Shown here: in pieces, positions 1 to 7,873 of the stretch
Position numbering within the stretch: the first letter of the stretch is position 1
Layout: each line of letters opens with the position of its first letter
DNA from: Leptolinea sp964404415
Lineage (GTDB): Bacteria; Chloroflexota; Anaerolineae; Anaerolineales; Anaerolineaceae
Direction: 5' to 3'
NCBI GenBank assembly: GCA_964404415.1
Contig: CAYOKC010000034.1
Span: 1 to 30,884 of the forward strand
DNA length: 30,884 nt
Translations under genes and position numbers: made by a program
The notes under the pieces: model-generated
Database searches by the model: none
What the model was told of the DNA's origin: nothing
The model's input: only the letters and a program-made list of their open reading frames with translations

Positions 1-829
1 TGACTTCCATCAAGGTCAGGCTGGGTCCGCCGGTGATATTGAAGAGGATACCGCGGGCGCCGTCAATGGTGATGTCGAGCAGCTGGCTTGAGATGGCCTG
101 TTCGGCGGCAATGCGGGCGCGGTCTTCGCCGGAGGCGCGGCCGACAGCCATAAGCGCGGCGCCGCCTTCCGACATGATGGTGCGTACGTCAGCAAAATCC
201 AGGTTGATAAGGCCCGGAACAGTGATCAATTCTGAGATACCCTGAATACCCTGGCGCAGCACGTCGTCGGCGGTTTTGAAGGCGTCAGCGATGCTGGCGC
301 GCTTGTCAACGATCTGCAGCAATTTGTCATTGGGGATGACGATCAGTGTATCGGCATGTTCTTTGAGTTTGGCAATGCCTTCTTCGGCGGATTTGGAGCG
401 ATGGTTGCCTTCAAAGGTAAAGGGGCGGGTGACCACGCCAATGGTCAACGCGCCGATCTCTTTGGCGATCTGGGCGATGATGGATGCCGCTCCGGTACCG
501 GTTCCTCCGCCAAGGCCGGCTGTCACGAAAACCATATCGCTACCTTTGAGAACTTCGTAAAGTTCCTCGGCGGATTCTTCCGCTGCTTTGCGTCCCATCT
601 CCGGGTTGCCGCCAGCACCCAGTCCACGGGTCACTTTCTCGCCGATGCGCACGCGTGTGGGAGCTTTTGACATCACCAGAGCCTGTGCGTCCGTGTTTAC
701 GGTAATGAATTCAATACCGTTCAAACCTTCATCTATCATGCGGTTAACCGCATTACACCCGCCCCCTCCGACCCCTATAACTTTGATACGGGCCAAGGAT
801 TCGGGTTGGTTCGTGTTGGTGCGTTCCAT
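1..829 (-). CDS. ftsZ: Cell division protein FtsZ, 3' end cut off by window edge
   Basis: Tubulin-like GTPase that polymerises into the cytokinetic Z-ring at mid-cell. The 276 visible residues run from the start codon through the GTPase domain. They contain the glycine loop GVGGGGCNAVNR (19-30), NTDAQAL (45-51), the tubulin signature GLGGGTGTG (105-113), and the catalytic T7 loop NLDFADV (about 206-212) that completes the GTPase site of the neighbouring subunit. The C-terminal subdomain end, linker and conserved tail lie outside the window. The ATG at 827-829 is preceded by a strong GGAGGAG ribosome binding site 7 bases upstream and fits the family start. It is the last visible gene of the dcw operon, after ftsA with a 91-base gap that holds two inverted repeats. 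Identity is certain. Only the C-terminus is unknown. Confidence 0.98.
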   Translation of the reverse strand, partial: MERTNTNQPESLARIKVIGVGGGGCNAVNRMIDEGLNGIEFITVNTDAQALVMSKAPTRVRIGEKVTRGLGAGGNPEMGRKAAEESAEELYEVLKGSDMVFVTAGLGGGTGTGAASIIAQIAKEIGALTIGVVTRPFTFEGNHRSKSAEEGIAKLKEHADTLIVIPNDKLLQIVDKRASIADAFKTADDVLRQGIQGISELITVPGLINLDFADVRTIMSEGGAALMAVGRASGEDRARIAAEQAISSQLLDITIDGARGILFNITGGPSLTLMEV

Positions 830-854
830 GGTATTCTCCTCCACTCAATCCTCG

Positions 855-877
855 ATTCTTAATTTTAACTTAAGAAT
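855..877. repeat. Perfect 8-bp inverted repeat in the ftsA-ftsZ gap
   Basis: ATTCTTAA (855-862) and TTAAGAAT (870-877) form a perfect 8-bp stem around a 7-base loop. It lies about 25 bases upstream of the ftsZ start, just before its ribosome binding site. It could be an operator or an mRNA structure in the ftsZ leader. There is no T-run typical of a terminator, and the AT-rich stem would be weak as RNA. Function is inferred only from position. Confidence 0.5.
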
Positions 878-886
878 GGAATTTGC

Positions 887-908
887 GCCACTCATCCTCA
901 TAAGTGGC
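887..908 (-). repeat. Short hairpin just after the ftsA stop
   Basis: GCCACT (887-892) and AGTGGC (903-908) are complementary with a 10-base loop, directly downstream of the ftsA stop codon on the minus strand. No U-tract follows, so it is more likely an mRNA processing or stabilising hairpin, or a chance repeat, than a terminator. Together with the second repeat nearer ftsZ it makes this the most structured gap inside the operon. Confidence 0.35.
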
Positions 909-920
909 ATAAAAGTTGTA

Positions 921-2159
921 CTACGGTAACAGCCTTGTGAAGAATGTTTTGATGGCTTCGACGTCCAGTTTGGGTAAATTGATATTGAAGCCGCGTCCAC
1001 CGCGGTTCACAACGCTCGCGTCATTCATCAAAATAGCCCAGTTCAATAAGCCGACACTTGTTGAAAAGGCGGGAGAATGAAGCTGATCGGTCAGCCCCAA
1101 CAGATTTTCCGGGCCGGCAATGCGCACCGGAATACCCAACATCTTGCTGGCTACCGTCCGGATACCCGGCAGGAGGCTGCTTCCGCCAGTCAGCACCATT
1201 CCCGCGGGTAATAAACCATCATATCCAGACCGTTTGATATCCAGCAATAACAACTCAAAGATCTCTTCCACGCGGTAGTTGATGATCTCCGCGAGTTCTT
1301 TACGGGTGACCGTGGTGGCGCGGTCTTCCCCGAATTTACGCACGGTGAACACGTCGCCTTCGGCAACTTCGTCCACGCTCGCGCAGCCGTACAATTTCTT
1401 CACTTCTTCCGCCTGCGAAAGTGACAGGCTCAATCCGTGGGCGATATCCGAGGTGATATGGTTGCCGCCAACGGGCATCACCATGGTATACCACACGTCA
1501 CCGTTGATGTAGATCGCCATGTCGCTGGTGCCGCCGCCAATATCGCAGACCACCACACCCATCTCACGCTCGGTATCGGTCAACACAATTTCACCGGATG
1601 CCAGCGGGTTGAGCACAAGCTGTGAAATGCCCACGCTGGATGCCTGCACGCTCTTGCGCAGATTTTCGATGGTGGCGGAGGCGGCGGTGATGATGTGCGC
1701 TTCCACTTCGAGGCGGTAGCCGTGCAGACCGACCGGCAGGCGTATGCCTTCCTGTCCATCAATCGAAAAGCCGCGCTGGATGATGTGGATCACTTCGCGG
1801 TTGTGGGGGAGGGAGACTGCCTGCGCCTGTTCCAGCGCGCGGTTGACATCTGCCATTTCGATCACGCGGCCGGAAATGCCCACCACGCCCTTGCTGTTGT
1901 AACTCTCAATATTCGAGCCGGCGAGGCTGACCAGCGCCGAGGTGATCTCAAGGCCCGAGGTTCTCTGGGCTTTTTCGATCGACCGGGAGATGGCCTGGGT
2001 GGCGCTGGCAAGATCAACGATCGTCCCTTTGCGGATGCCCTGCGAGGGTTCAATACCCACGCCGAGGATACGCAGGCTGCGTTCACCTTCCACGCGCGCT
2101 ACCAGCGTGCATATCTTCGTTGTACCTATATCAATCCCTACTACAATGGGCTCGTCCAT
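921..2159 (-). CDS. ftsA: Cell division protein FtsA
   Basis: Actin-like ATPase that anchors FtsZ filaments to the membrane and recruits late division proteins. It has 412 residues, normal for the family. Visible motifs are the phosphate-1 loop GIDIGTTK (8-15), the phosphate-2 motif DIGGGTSD (206-213) and the adenosine motif LTGGSSLLPG (about 319-328). The SHS2/1C region lies between the two phosphate motifs. The last 15 or so residues (VEAIKTFFTRLLP end) resemble the amphipathic membrane-targeting helix of FtsA. The ATG at 2157-2159 sits 2 bases after the ftsQ stop, and the GGAGAGG binding site lies within the last codons of ftsQ, which suggests coupled translation. It is followed by ftsZ, the classical order. 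Confidence 0.97.
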   Translation of the reverse strand: MDEPIVVGIDIGTTKICTLVARVEGERSLRILGVGIEPSQGIRKGTIVDLASATQAISRSIEKAQRTSGLEITSALVSLAGSNIESYNSKGVVGISGRVIEMADVNRALEQAQAVSLPHNREVIHIIQRGFSIDGQEGIRLPVGLHGYRLEVEAHIITAASATIENLRKSVQASSVGISQLVLNPLASGEIVLTDTEREMGVVVCDIGGGTSDMAIYINGDVWYTMVMPVGGNHITSDIAHGLSLSLSQAEEVKKLYGCASVDEVAEGDVFTVRKFGEDRATTVTRKELAEIINYRVEEIFELLLLDIKRSGYDGLLPAGMVLTGGSSLLPGIRTVASKMLGIPVRIAGPENLLGLTDQLHSPAFSTSVGLLNWAILMNDASVVNRGGRGFNINLPKLDVEAIKTFFTRLLP

Positions 2160-2161
2160 GA

Positions 2162-3808
2162 TTATTGCCTCTCCAATCGATAAAACGGGGCATGCACGTG
2201 TTCAAGGCTGATCATTCCCGGTTTTATACCGTCCTTTTGCAGCGCGATCATGATCGCGGAGTATTCATTCATTTTCACATCAAGGTGATCCAGATTCTGC
2301 CCGATATAGACGGTCAGGTTCTGGAGCTGGTCGTTCCATCCGAAGCCGTAGTGGCTGTTGTAGATCAACTGCGCGCCGACGGGCATCATAGTGCTCAGTT
2401 GGATCGCGGTAGACAGCACGGAAGGTTCCACCTGCTGAAGTCCGTACACCCGGGGTTCTTCCGCTACACCGGTATCTTCTTCATCTTTTTTCGCCTGCGG
2501 TTCAAACTGGACACCGGCGGCGGCATGGGCTTTGATGATCTCTTTCTTTTCGGTGAGGTCCCAGACAGGCGGGGCAATGTCCGAGAGGATGGTCAACAAT
2601 TCACCGCCTTCGCCCTGAACAGGGATTAGCACGCCATCGGTATCGATCCAGCTCTGGTTGCCGTTGTTATCCCAAACCAGGGCGGGTTTGCGTTCGCCCA
2701 GGGTGATGGAGATGGTCGCGGGGAAGTCAATGGAAACGCGGATGTCTTTCAATTCCGGCAGCACCTGTGACACACGTTCCTTCACCAGGTCGGCATCCAC
2801 CAGTACCACGGAGCGGTTGGCCAGGTCAAGGATAGGCTGGATGCGTTCGGGGTCAAGGCGGTTAAGGCCTTTGACTTCCACGCTGGTTACCAGGAACTCA
2901 GGGGCGTATAGCATGTAAGCGCCGGCAGCGATACAGGCGGCTGCCAGTAAGCCGGAAATAACCCTCCAGCTCGGGGTCAAGATCGGCAATGCCGGCACGC
3001 GGATCTCAGCGCCGCTGGCGCCCAGTGCCAGGTATAACTGCCGGCGGACTTTGTTCTGCGTCTGTTTGCGCAGCGGAACGCCATAGGTGCCGCGCCGGGT
3101 GATGACAGGCGTCGAATTGACGGCGGTGGAGGCTTTCCAGAGGGAGGGAATCTTGGCTTCCTGCAAGTTCGCCCGGAATGCCAGTATCCATTCCTTCGCG
3201 TTCTTCGGTTTGACGCGTGGTTCGGCTGCGACTTCCGGTTTGGGTTCGGGTCTGGGCTTGACGAATGTTGTCACCAGTGTGGGCGGCGTCTGTTTGTTTT
3301 CAATAGTCTGCTTAACCCGGCCGATCAGGGAATTCTTGGAGACCGGCGAATTGATGCTGCGCACCGTGCTCGGGGTGATGCGGGTGGGGATGACCACACC
3401 GCGCGCGGAATGCTTTTGATTCAACGCGGCGCGCGAAGGCATCATCGGGTTGGTTTTGGGCGAGATATTCATCTTGCGGCCCACTTTACCGATGATCGTC
3501 TCACCGTGGGGTTTTTCCTTGTGCATCTGCTCTTGCAGGTTTTCCAGGGCGCTGCGGTCCGGCTTGATGCCGAACAGGCGGGAGACCTTGTCCAACCGTG
3601 AGAGGGGAGAAGGCGCGGGCGGCTGTTCAATGCCGGTCAGCGGTTTGATCACCGGATAGGTGGGAACGTCAGGTTTTTTGACCGTGGGCGAAGGACCAAA
3701 CAGCATGTCAAGCAGGCTGCGGCGAACCTTTTTCGATTCGCGCGGAACGGCCTGTTGTAATGACGAGCCTTTCGGTCTGGGGTTGAAGATATCGCTGATT
3801 CCGGTCAT
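2162..3808 (-). CDS. ftsQ: FtsQ/DivIB-type division protein with long N-terminal extension
   Basis: Bitopic membrane protein that links early and late divisome parts outside the membrane. A single transmembrane helix at about 282-301 is followed by a POTRA domain (about 306-372, including VTSVEVKGLNRLDPERIQ) and a beta domain to residue 548. Typical FtsQ has about 250-300 residues with a short cytoplasmic tail. Here about 280 residues precede the membrane helix. They are rich in Pro, Lys, Arg and Ser (for example KPRPEPKPEV at 184-193), likely disordered and strongly basic. The ATG at 3806-3808 is the first in frame after the ddl stop (11-base gap), with a weak AAGGA 14 bases upstream. A later start would give a shorter tail but leave a large hole in a tightly packed operon. 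The family call is firm. The role of the extension is unknown. Confidence 0.9.
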   Translation of the reverse strand: MTGISDIFNPRPKGSSLQQAVPRESKKVRRSLLDMLFGPSPTVKKPDVPTYPVIKPLTGIEQPPAPSPLSRLDKVSRLFGIKPDRSALENLQEQMHKEKPHGETIIGKVGRKMNISPKTNPMMPSRAALNQKHSARGVVIPTRITPSTVRSINSPVSKNSLIGRVKQTIENKQTPPTLVTTFVKPRPEPKPEVAAEPRVKPKNAKEWILAFRANLQEAKIPSLWKASTAVNSTPVITRRGTYGVPLRKQTQNKVRRQLYLALGASGAEIRVPALPILTPSWRVISGLLAAACIAAGAYMLYAPEFLVTSVEVKGLNRLDPERIQPILDLANRSVVLVDADLVKERVSQVLPELKDIRVSIDFPATISITLGERKPALVWDNNGNQSWIDTDGVLIPVQGEGGELLTILSDIAPPVWDLTEKKEIIKAHAAAGVQFEPQAKKDEEDTGVAEEPRVYGLQQVEPSVLSTAIQLSTMMPVGAQLIYNSHYGFGWNDQLQNLTVYIGQNLDHLDVKMNEYSAIMIALQKDGIKPGMISLEHVHAPFYRLERQ

Positions 3809-3819
3809 AGGGTCTGCGG

Positions 3820-4935
3820 TTATCCTTCGTAGGTGCGAACAGTGTGGTCGCGGTCTGCTTTGCGTTCAAATGCCAGGTCTACCAGCCGGTCAATCAGCTG
3901 AGGGTACGAAAGACCGGTGGCTTCCCACAATTTGGGGTACATACTGATCTTGGTGAAGCCAGGCAGGGTGTTCATCTCGTTGATGTAATACCTGCCGGTT
4001 TCCCGGTCGAGGAGGAAGTCAACGCGGGCCATACCGGCGCAATCAATGGCTTTGTAGGCTTCCACGGCCATGGCGCGCATGGCATCGGAAGTCTCCTTCG
4101 GCAGGTCGGCTGGGATGCTCAGGCGGGAGCTGCCGTCAATGTACTTGGCGGAGTAGGAATAAAAATCGGCTTCCGGCATGATCTCCCCCGCTACAGAAGC
4201 GCGGGGTTCCTGATTGCCAAGGACGCTGATCTCGATCTCGCGAGGGTTGACCAGTCCGCGTTCAATCAGAATGCGGCGGTCAAAGCGCGCGGCATCCATG
4301 ATGCCTTCCATCAGGTCAGCGCGGCTGCGGCATTTGGAAATACCCACCGATGAGCCGAGGTTGGCCGGTTTGACAAAGAAGGGATAACCCGAGAAGGCTT
4401 CCGCTTTGTTGATCACGGCGTCCAGGTCAGTTTCGATCTCGCGGCGGGAAACGGTGATGGATTCGACAACCGGGATGTTATGCGCGCGCATCACATCTTT
4501 GAACAAACCTTTGTCCATGCCGACGGAAGAGCCGAGTACGCCGGCGCCCACATACGCCACGTCAGCCAGTTCCAGCAGGCCCTGAAGGGTACCGTCTTCA
4601 CCGAAAGTGCCATGCAGCACCGGGAAGATAACGTCCAACTCCGCGGCCAGCTCGAGTTTCTTATCATTGCCAATGCCTGTCACGCGGTAGAGTTTTGCCA
4701 CACCGGGCACGGGCCGCAGAATGGCTTTCTGCAAGCCTGACATATCGTCATTTTCAAGGGCTTCAAGGACAGAGTCACCGGTGTACCATTCACCCTTTTT
4801 CGTGATGCCAATGCAAGTGATGGCGTATTTTTTCGGGTCCATAACGGATAATACCGAACGCGCGGACATCAACGAAACGGCATGTTCGCCGGACCGTCCC
4901 CCGAAAATTACACCAATGCGGATCTTCTTTTCCAT
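3820..4935 (-). CDS. ddl: D-alanine--D-alanine ligase
   Basis: ATP-grasp ligase that joins two D-Ala residues in the cytosol, giving the dipeptide that MurF adds to the peptidoglycan precursor. It has 371 residues. It shows FGGRSGEH (11-18, with catalytic Glu17), the ATP-grasp loop LGSSVGI (193-199), the omega-loop FYSYSAKY (258-265) and NEMNTLPGFT (319-328). The Tyr/Lys omega-loop is that of D-Ala-D-Ala enzymes rather than the His-containing loop of VanA-type D-Ala-D-Lac ligases, so vancomycin-type resistance is not suggested. The ATG lies 6 bases after the murB stop, and the ribosome binding site is weak (AGAAAG). Confidence 0.96.
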   Translation of the reverse strand: MEKKIRIGVIFGGRSGEHAVSLMSARSVLSVMDPKKYAITCIGITKKGEWYTGDSVLEALENDDMSGLQKAILRPVPGVAKLYRVTGIGNDKKLELAAELDVIFPVLHGTFGEDGTLQGLLELADVAYVGAGVLGSSVGMDKGLFKDVMRAHNIPVVESITVSRREIETDLDAVINKAEAFSGYPFFVKPANLGSSVGISKCRSRADLMEGIMDAARFDRRILIERGLVNPREIEISVLGNQEPRASVAGEIMPEADFYSYSAKYIDGSSRLSIPADLPKETSDAMRAMAVEAYKAIDCAGMARVDFLLDRETGRYYINEMNTLPGFTKISMYPKLWEATGLSYPQLIDRLVDLAFERKADRDHTVRTYEG

Positions 4936-4941
4936 TAATAA

Positions 4942-5913
4942 TTACTTTCTACTGCCAGAGGATTTTTTCGAACTGCCGGAGAAATCTCCCACCAGTTCGA
5001 TTTCCAGCTCAAGCGAAACGCCGAAAGCTTCAGATACTCTGCTTTTCGCCAATTGGATGAGCGAATAGTAGTCCGAAGCTGTTGCGTTATCGATATTGAT
5101 GAAGAAGTTTGCGTGCTTTTCGCTGATCTGCGCGCCTCCCACGCGGGTCCCTTTCAGGCCGGCTGCTTCGATCAACCTCGCGGCATGGTCGCCTTCCGGG
5201 TTTTTGAACGTTGAGCCCATACTGGCTCCCTGCGGCTGCGTCTCCCGGCGGCGGGCGGAAAATTCGGACATCTTGGCCTGAATGGCTTCAGGCTGGCCGG
5301 GAGAAAGTTCAAACCGGGCGGCCAGAATGACGACCTTGCCCGGATTCCTCTTCAACCAGCTGGTTCGGTATCCGTATTCCAGTTTTTCAACCGGCCATTC
5401 CTGTTTTCCTTCGGTTGGGTGCAAGATTTCTGCCACTTTCAGTGAGGCGGCTGTGTTGGAGCCGAATGCTCCGGCGTTGCCGTACACCGCGCCGCCTACC
5501 GATCCGGGGACAGTTGTAGCCCATTCCATTCCACTCAGGTTGCGCAGGCCTGCCTGGCGGGCCATGCTTGAGAGGTTGGCGCCGCTTTCCGCCCAGACGG
5601 ACGGGGTTTCATGATGCAGGTCGATCTTGACGTTACGTGCGTGGTTGACTACCACCACGCCGCGGAAACCTGCGTCGCTGAAGAGCACATTGGCTCCGCT
5701 GGCCAGAAGATGGACCGGGCAGTTCAACTTCCACAGGGTGGTGAAGATATCCTCCAGTTCATGGCTGGATGACGCGACGATCAACGCGTCGGCTGGACCG
5801 CCCACCTTGGCCGTGGTGTAATTCGAGAGGACGACATTCTCCTGCAGCATTTCACCGTATTTCTCGCGCAGAGAGGGGAGGATGGAGGATGTCAGGTCTG
5901 AGGGTTGCGTCAT
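4942..5913 (-). CDS. murB: UDP-N-acetylenolpyruvoylglucosamine reductase MurB
   Basis: FAD- and NADPH-dependent reductase that turns UDP-GlcNAc-enolpyruvate into UDP-MurNAc in the cytosol. It has 323 residues. The FAD-binding half shows TTAKVGGPADAL (33-44), LASGANVLFSD (70-80) and VPGSVGGAVYGNAGAFG (135-151). The substrate half shows YGYRTS (180-185) and MGSTFKNPEG (232-241), with Ser234 as the expected proton donor. The start ATG overlaps the murC stop in an ATGA, implying translational coupling. The C-terminus ends in a Ser/Lys-rich tail (SSKKSSGSRK) that resembles the tail of the upstream MurC. Confidence 0.96.
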   Translation of the reverse strand: MTQPSDLTSSILPSLREKYGEMLQENVVLSNYTTAKVGGPADALIVASSSHELEDIFTTLWKLNCPVHLLASGANVLFSDAGFRGVVVVNHARNVKIDLHHETPSVWAESGANLSSMARQAGLRNLSGMEWATTVPGSVGGAVYGNAGAFGSNTAASLKVAEILHPTEGKQEWPVEKLEYGYRTSWLKRNPGKVVILAARFELSPGQPEAIQAKMSEFSARRRETQPQGASMGSTFKNPEGDHAARLIEAAGLKGTRVGGAQISEKHANFFINIDNATASDYYSLIQLAKSRVSEAFGVSLELEIELVGDFSGSSKKSSGSRK

Positions 5914-7337
5914 TTTTTCACCCCGGAGGATTTCGTCGGTTTTTTGAATATTGGGGATTTCAAAAGGTTCTTGTTGATCTGAATCGCGTCACCGGCGGAA
6001 AGCACCAGTACGACGTCACCGGATCGCAGGTTGGTGGTGAGATATGTCACCGCGTGGTCAAGGGTGGGGGCAAATTCCGTGGGAATGTTCTTGACTGCCT
6101 GAACCACTTCAACGGCGGAAAAGCTGTTTGGTTTTTCACGGGCGGCAAATACTTCGGTGACAACCAACCGGTCCGCCATCGCTACTTCACGGGTGTAATC
6201 CGCCAGAAGTGTCTGGGTGCGGCTATATGTGTGCGGTTGCCAGACGACCCACAGGCGGCGGCCGGGGTAAGCCATGCGGGCTGCCTGGATGGTGGCGCGT
6301 ATTTCGGTGGGATGATGCGCGTAGTCATCAACGAGAGTGATACCGTTTCGTTCCCCTACGATCTCAAAGCGGCGACCGGTACCGGAAAAATCACTCAACG
6401 CCTGGCTGATCGCTGCAGGGTCAACACCGAGGGTCATACAGGCTATTACCGCGGACATGCCATTCTGCAGAACGTGAATTCCGGGCATCCCGACCGTCAT
6501 CGGTAATATTTCCTTGCGAACATGCAGAGGTTCCTGGGCGCACAGATGAAAGGTTCCGTCATCCGCGCGGGTTAACACGTAATCCGCGTTCTGTTGATTG
6601 CTGTTCGGGTCACTATCCAGCAACAAATACGACGAGTAGGTGAATACCGGCTTGTTGGGCGGCAATTTAAACCGTACGTCCATGGCTCCGGCGTTATCTG
6701 CGCATAAAATAACAGCTCCCCGCGGCTCCAGGTTGGCCAGGAAATTGAGGAACGCCTGGGTGTATGATTTCGGAGTGGGGTAGCAATCCGGGTGGTCGTG
6801 TTCCACGTTGGTCACCACGGCGATGAATGGCCGCAGCCCCAGGAACATGGAATCATACTCATCCGCTTCAATGACGAAGAATTCACCCTTGCCGGCGTGC
6901 GCGTTTGTCCCCAGATTCTTGGACACACTTCCGATGATGAATGACGGGTCCATACCGGCTTTGGTGAGGATCCAGGCGATCATCGCGGTGGTTGTGGTCT
7001 TCCCGTGCGTACCGGCAACGGCGATGCAAGCCTGGTCACCAATGACGGTGGGGAGGAAGTCAACACGTTTCTGGACGGGAATTCCTTTTTCCCGGGCGGC
7101 AACCACTTCAACATTGTCATCCGGAATGGCGGAAGAGCGGACCACCACATCAACATCCTGGATATTGCCGGCGGAATGACCGATAAACAGTTTCACGCCG
7201 AGCTTTTCCAGTTCCTGCAAGTACGGCGATGTGGAACGGTCAGATCCGCTGACCTGCCAGCCTTTTTCCACCAGCACTTTCGCGATGGCGGATAGGCCGG
7301 TGCCTCCGATACCGATAAGGTGCGCACGGTTGGTCAT
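5910..7337 (-). CDS. murC: UDP-N-acetylmuramate--L-alanine ligase MurC
   Basis: Mur ligase that adds L-Ala to UDP-MurNAc using ATP, the first amino acid of the stem peptide. It has 475 residues. It shows the N-terminal dinucleotide-like fold GIGGTGLSA (9-17), the P-loop GTHGKTTTT (109-117), the central-domain metal region EADEYDSMF and FAVVTNVEHDHPD-type residues (VVTNVEHDHPDCY), and the C-terminal DDYAHHPTEI motif specific to MurC. It overlaps both neighbours by 4 bases (ATGA at each end). The end of the protein (KKPTKSSGVKK) is basic and probably disordered. Confidence 0.97.
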   Translation of the reverse strand: MTNRAHLIGIGGTGLSAIAKVLVEKGWQVSGSDRSTSPYLQELEKLGVKLFIGHSAGNIQDVDVVVRSSAIPDDNVEVVAAREKGIPVQKRVDFLPTVIGDQACIAVAGTHGKTTTTAMIAWILTKAGMDPSFIIGSVSKNLGTNAHAGKGEFFVIEADEYDSMFLGLRPFIAVVTNVEHDHPDCYPTPKSYTQAFLNFLANLEPRGAVILCADNAGAMDVRFKLPPNKPVFTYSSYLLLDSDPNSNQQNADYVLTRADDGTFHLCAQEPLHVRKEILPMTVGMPGIHVLQNGMSAVIACMTLGVDPAAISQALSDFSGTGRRFEIVGERNGITLVDDYAHHPTEIRATIQAARMAYPGRRLWVVWQPHTYSRTQTLLADYTREVAMADRLVVTEVFAAREKPNSFSAVEVVQAVKNIPTEFAPTLDHAVTYLTTNLRSGDVVLVLSAGDAIQINKNLLKSPIFKKPTKSSGVKK

Positions 7338-7873
7338 AGGAATGCCACCACCACCAGTGCCAGCGCGAGACCTGTCAGGAAATAGATAGCCGGAGAGACC
7401 ATCCAGTTGGGGGGAAGGTAAGCGAGCAAATTGATGGCCGCGTCACCGATCTCGGTTCCGGCAGCCGGGGCTGAAATAATGGAAAACGGGTAACCGGCCA
7501 TGTCCATAAAGAACCAGAGGCTGCCAAAGATGAAGAAACCGTTGATGGCTCCCAGAAGCGCGCCGGCTAGATGGTCCAGCGGAGCGCGGTTGGAAAAGCG
7601 CATATGACCGGCCAGCGCCGGCAGGTTGGGCGCCTGGTATCCGAAAACCACCAGAGCCAGAAAGATCACCGATTGAAACCAGAAATGCGGGACTTCCTGT
7701 GTAAACAGGGCGCTTTCACTGGCGAAACCCGCGTAATTCTCAAGAATAAACAGGATAAATAATGCCAGAACACTGGAAAACGTGACCAGAAGCTCGCTGG
7801 CCCAGCAGCGAACCGCGCCAATAATGGCGAAAATGATCACCAGCAGCCAGAAGATCACCTGAAGGCTGATCAT
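7334..7873 (-). CDS. CvpA-like integral membrane protein inside the mur cluster
   Basis: A 179-residue polytopic protein with likely membrane helices at about 4-20, 29-47, 64-80, 102-125 and 161-178. The stretch LDHLAGALLGAINGFFIFG (99-117) resembles the conserved segment of the CvpA (colicin V production) family, and the N-terminal GAVRCWASELL also fits. It overlaps murC and murG by 4 bases on each side, so it is translated as part of the cell-wall operon. CvpA-family proteins have been linked to envelope homeostasis, but the biochemical function is not settled. A role in precursor export or membrane organisation is only inferred from position. Confidence 0.7.
   Translation of the reverse strand: MISLQVIFWLLVIIFAIIGAVRCWASELLVTFSSVLALFILFILENYAGFASESALFTQEVPHFWFQSVIFLALVVFGYQAPNLPALAGHMRFSNRAPLDHLAGALLGAINGFFIFGSLWFFMDMAGYPFSIISAPAAGTEIGDAAINLLAYLPPNWMVSPAIYFLTGLALALVVVAFL

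Noticed and set aside
5769..6506. Plus-strand open frame of 245 codons opposite murC
   Set aside because: It lies antisense to an intact murC, has no ribosome binding site or recognisable motif, and mirrors the GC-rich third positions of the real gene.
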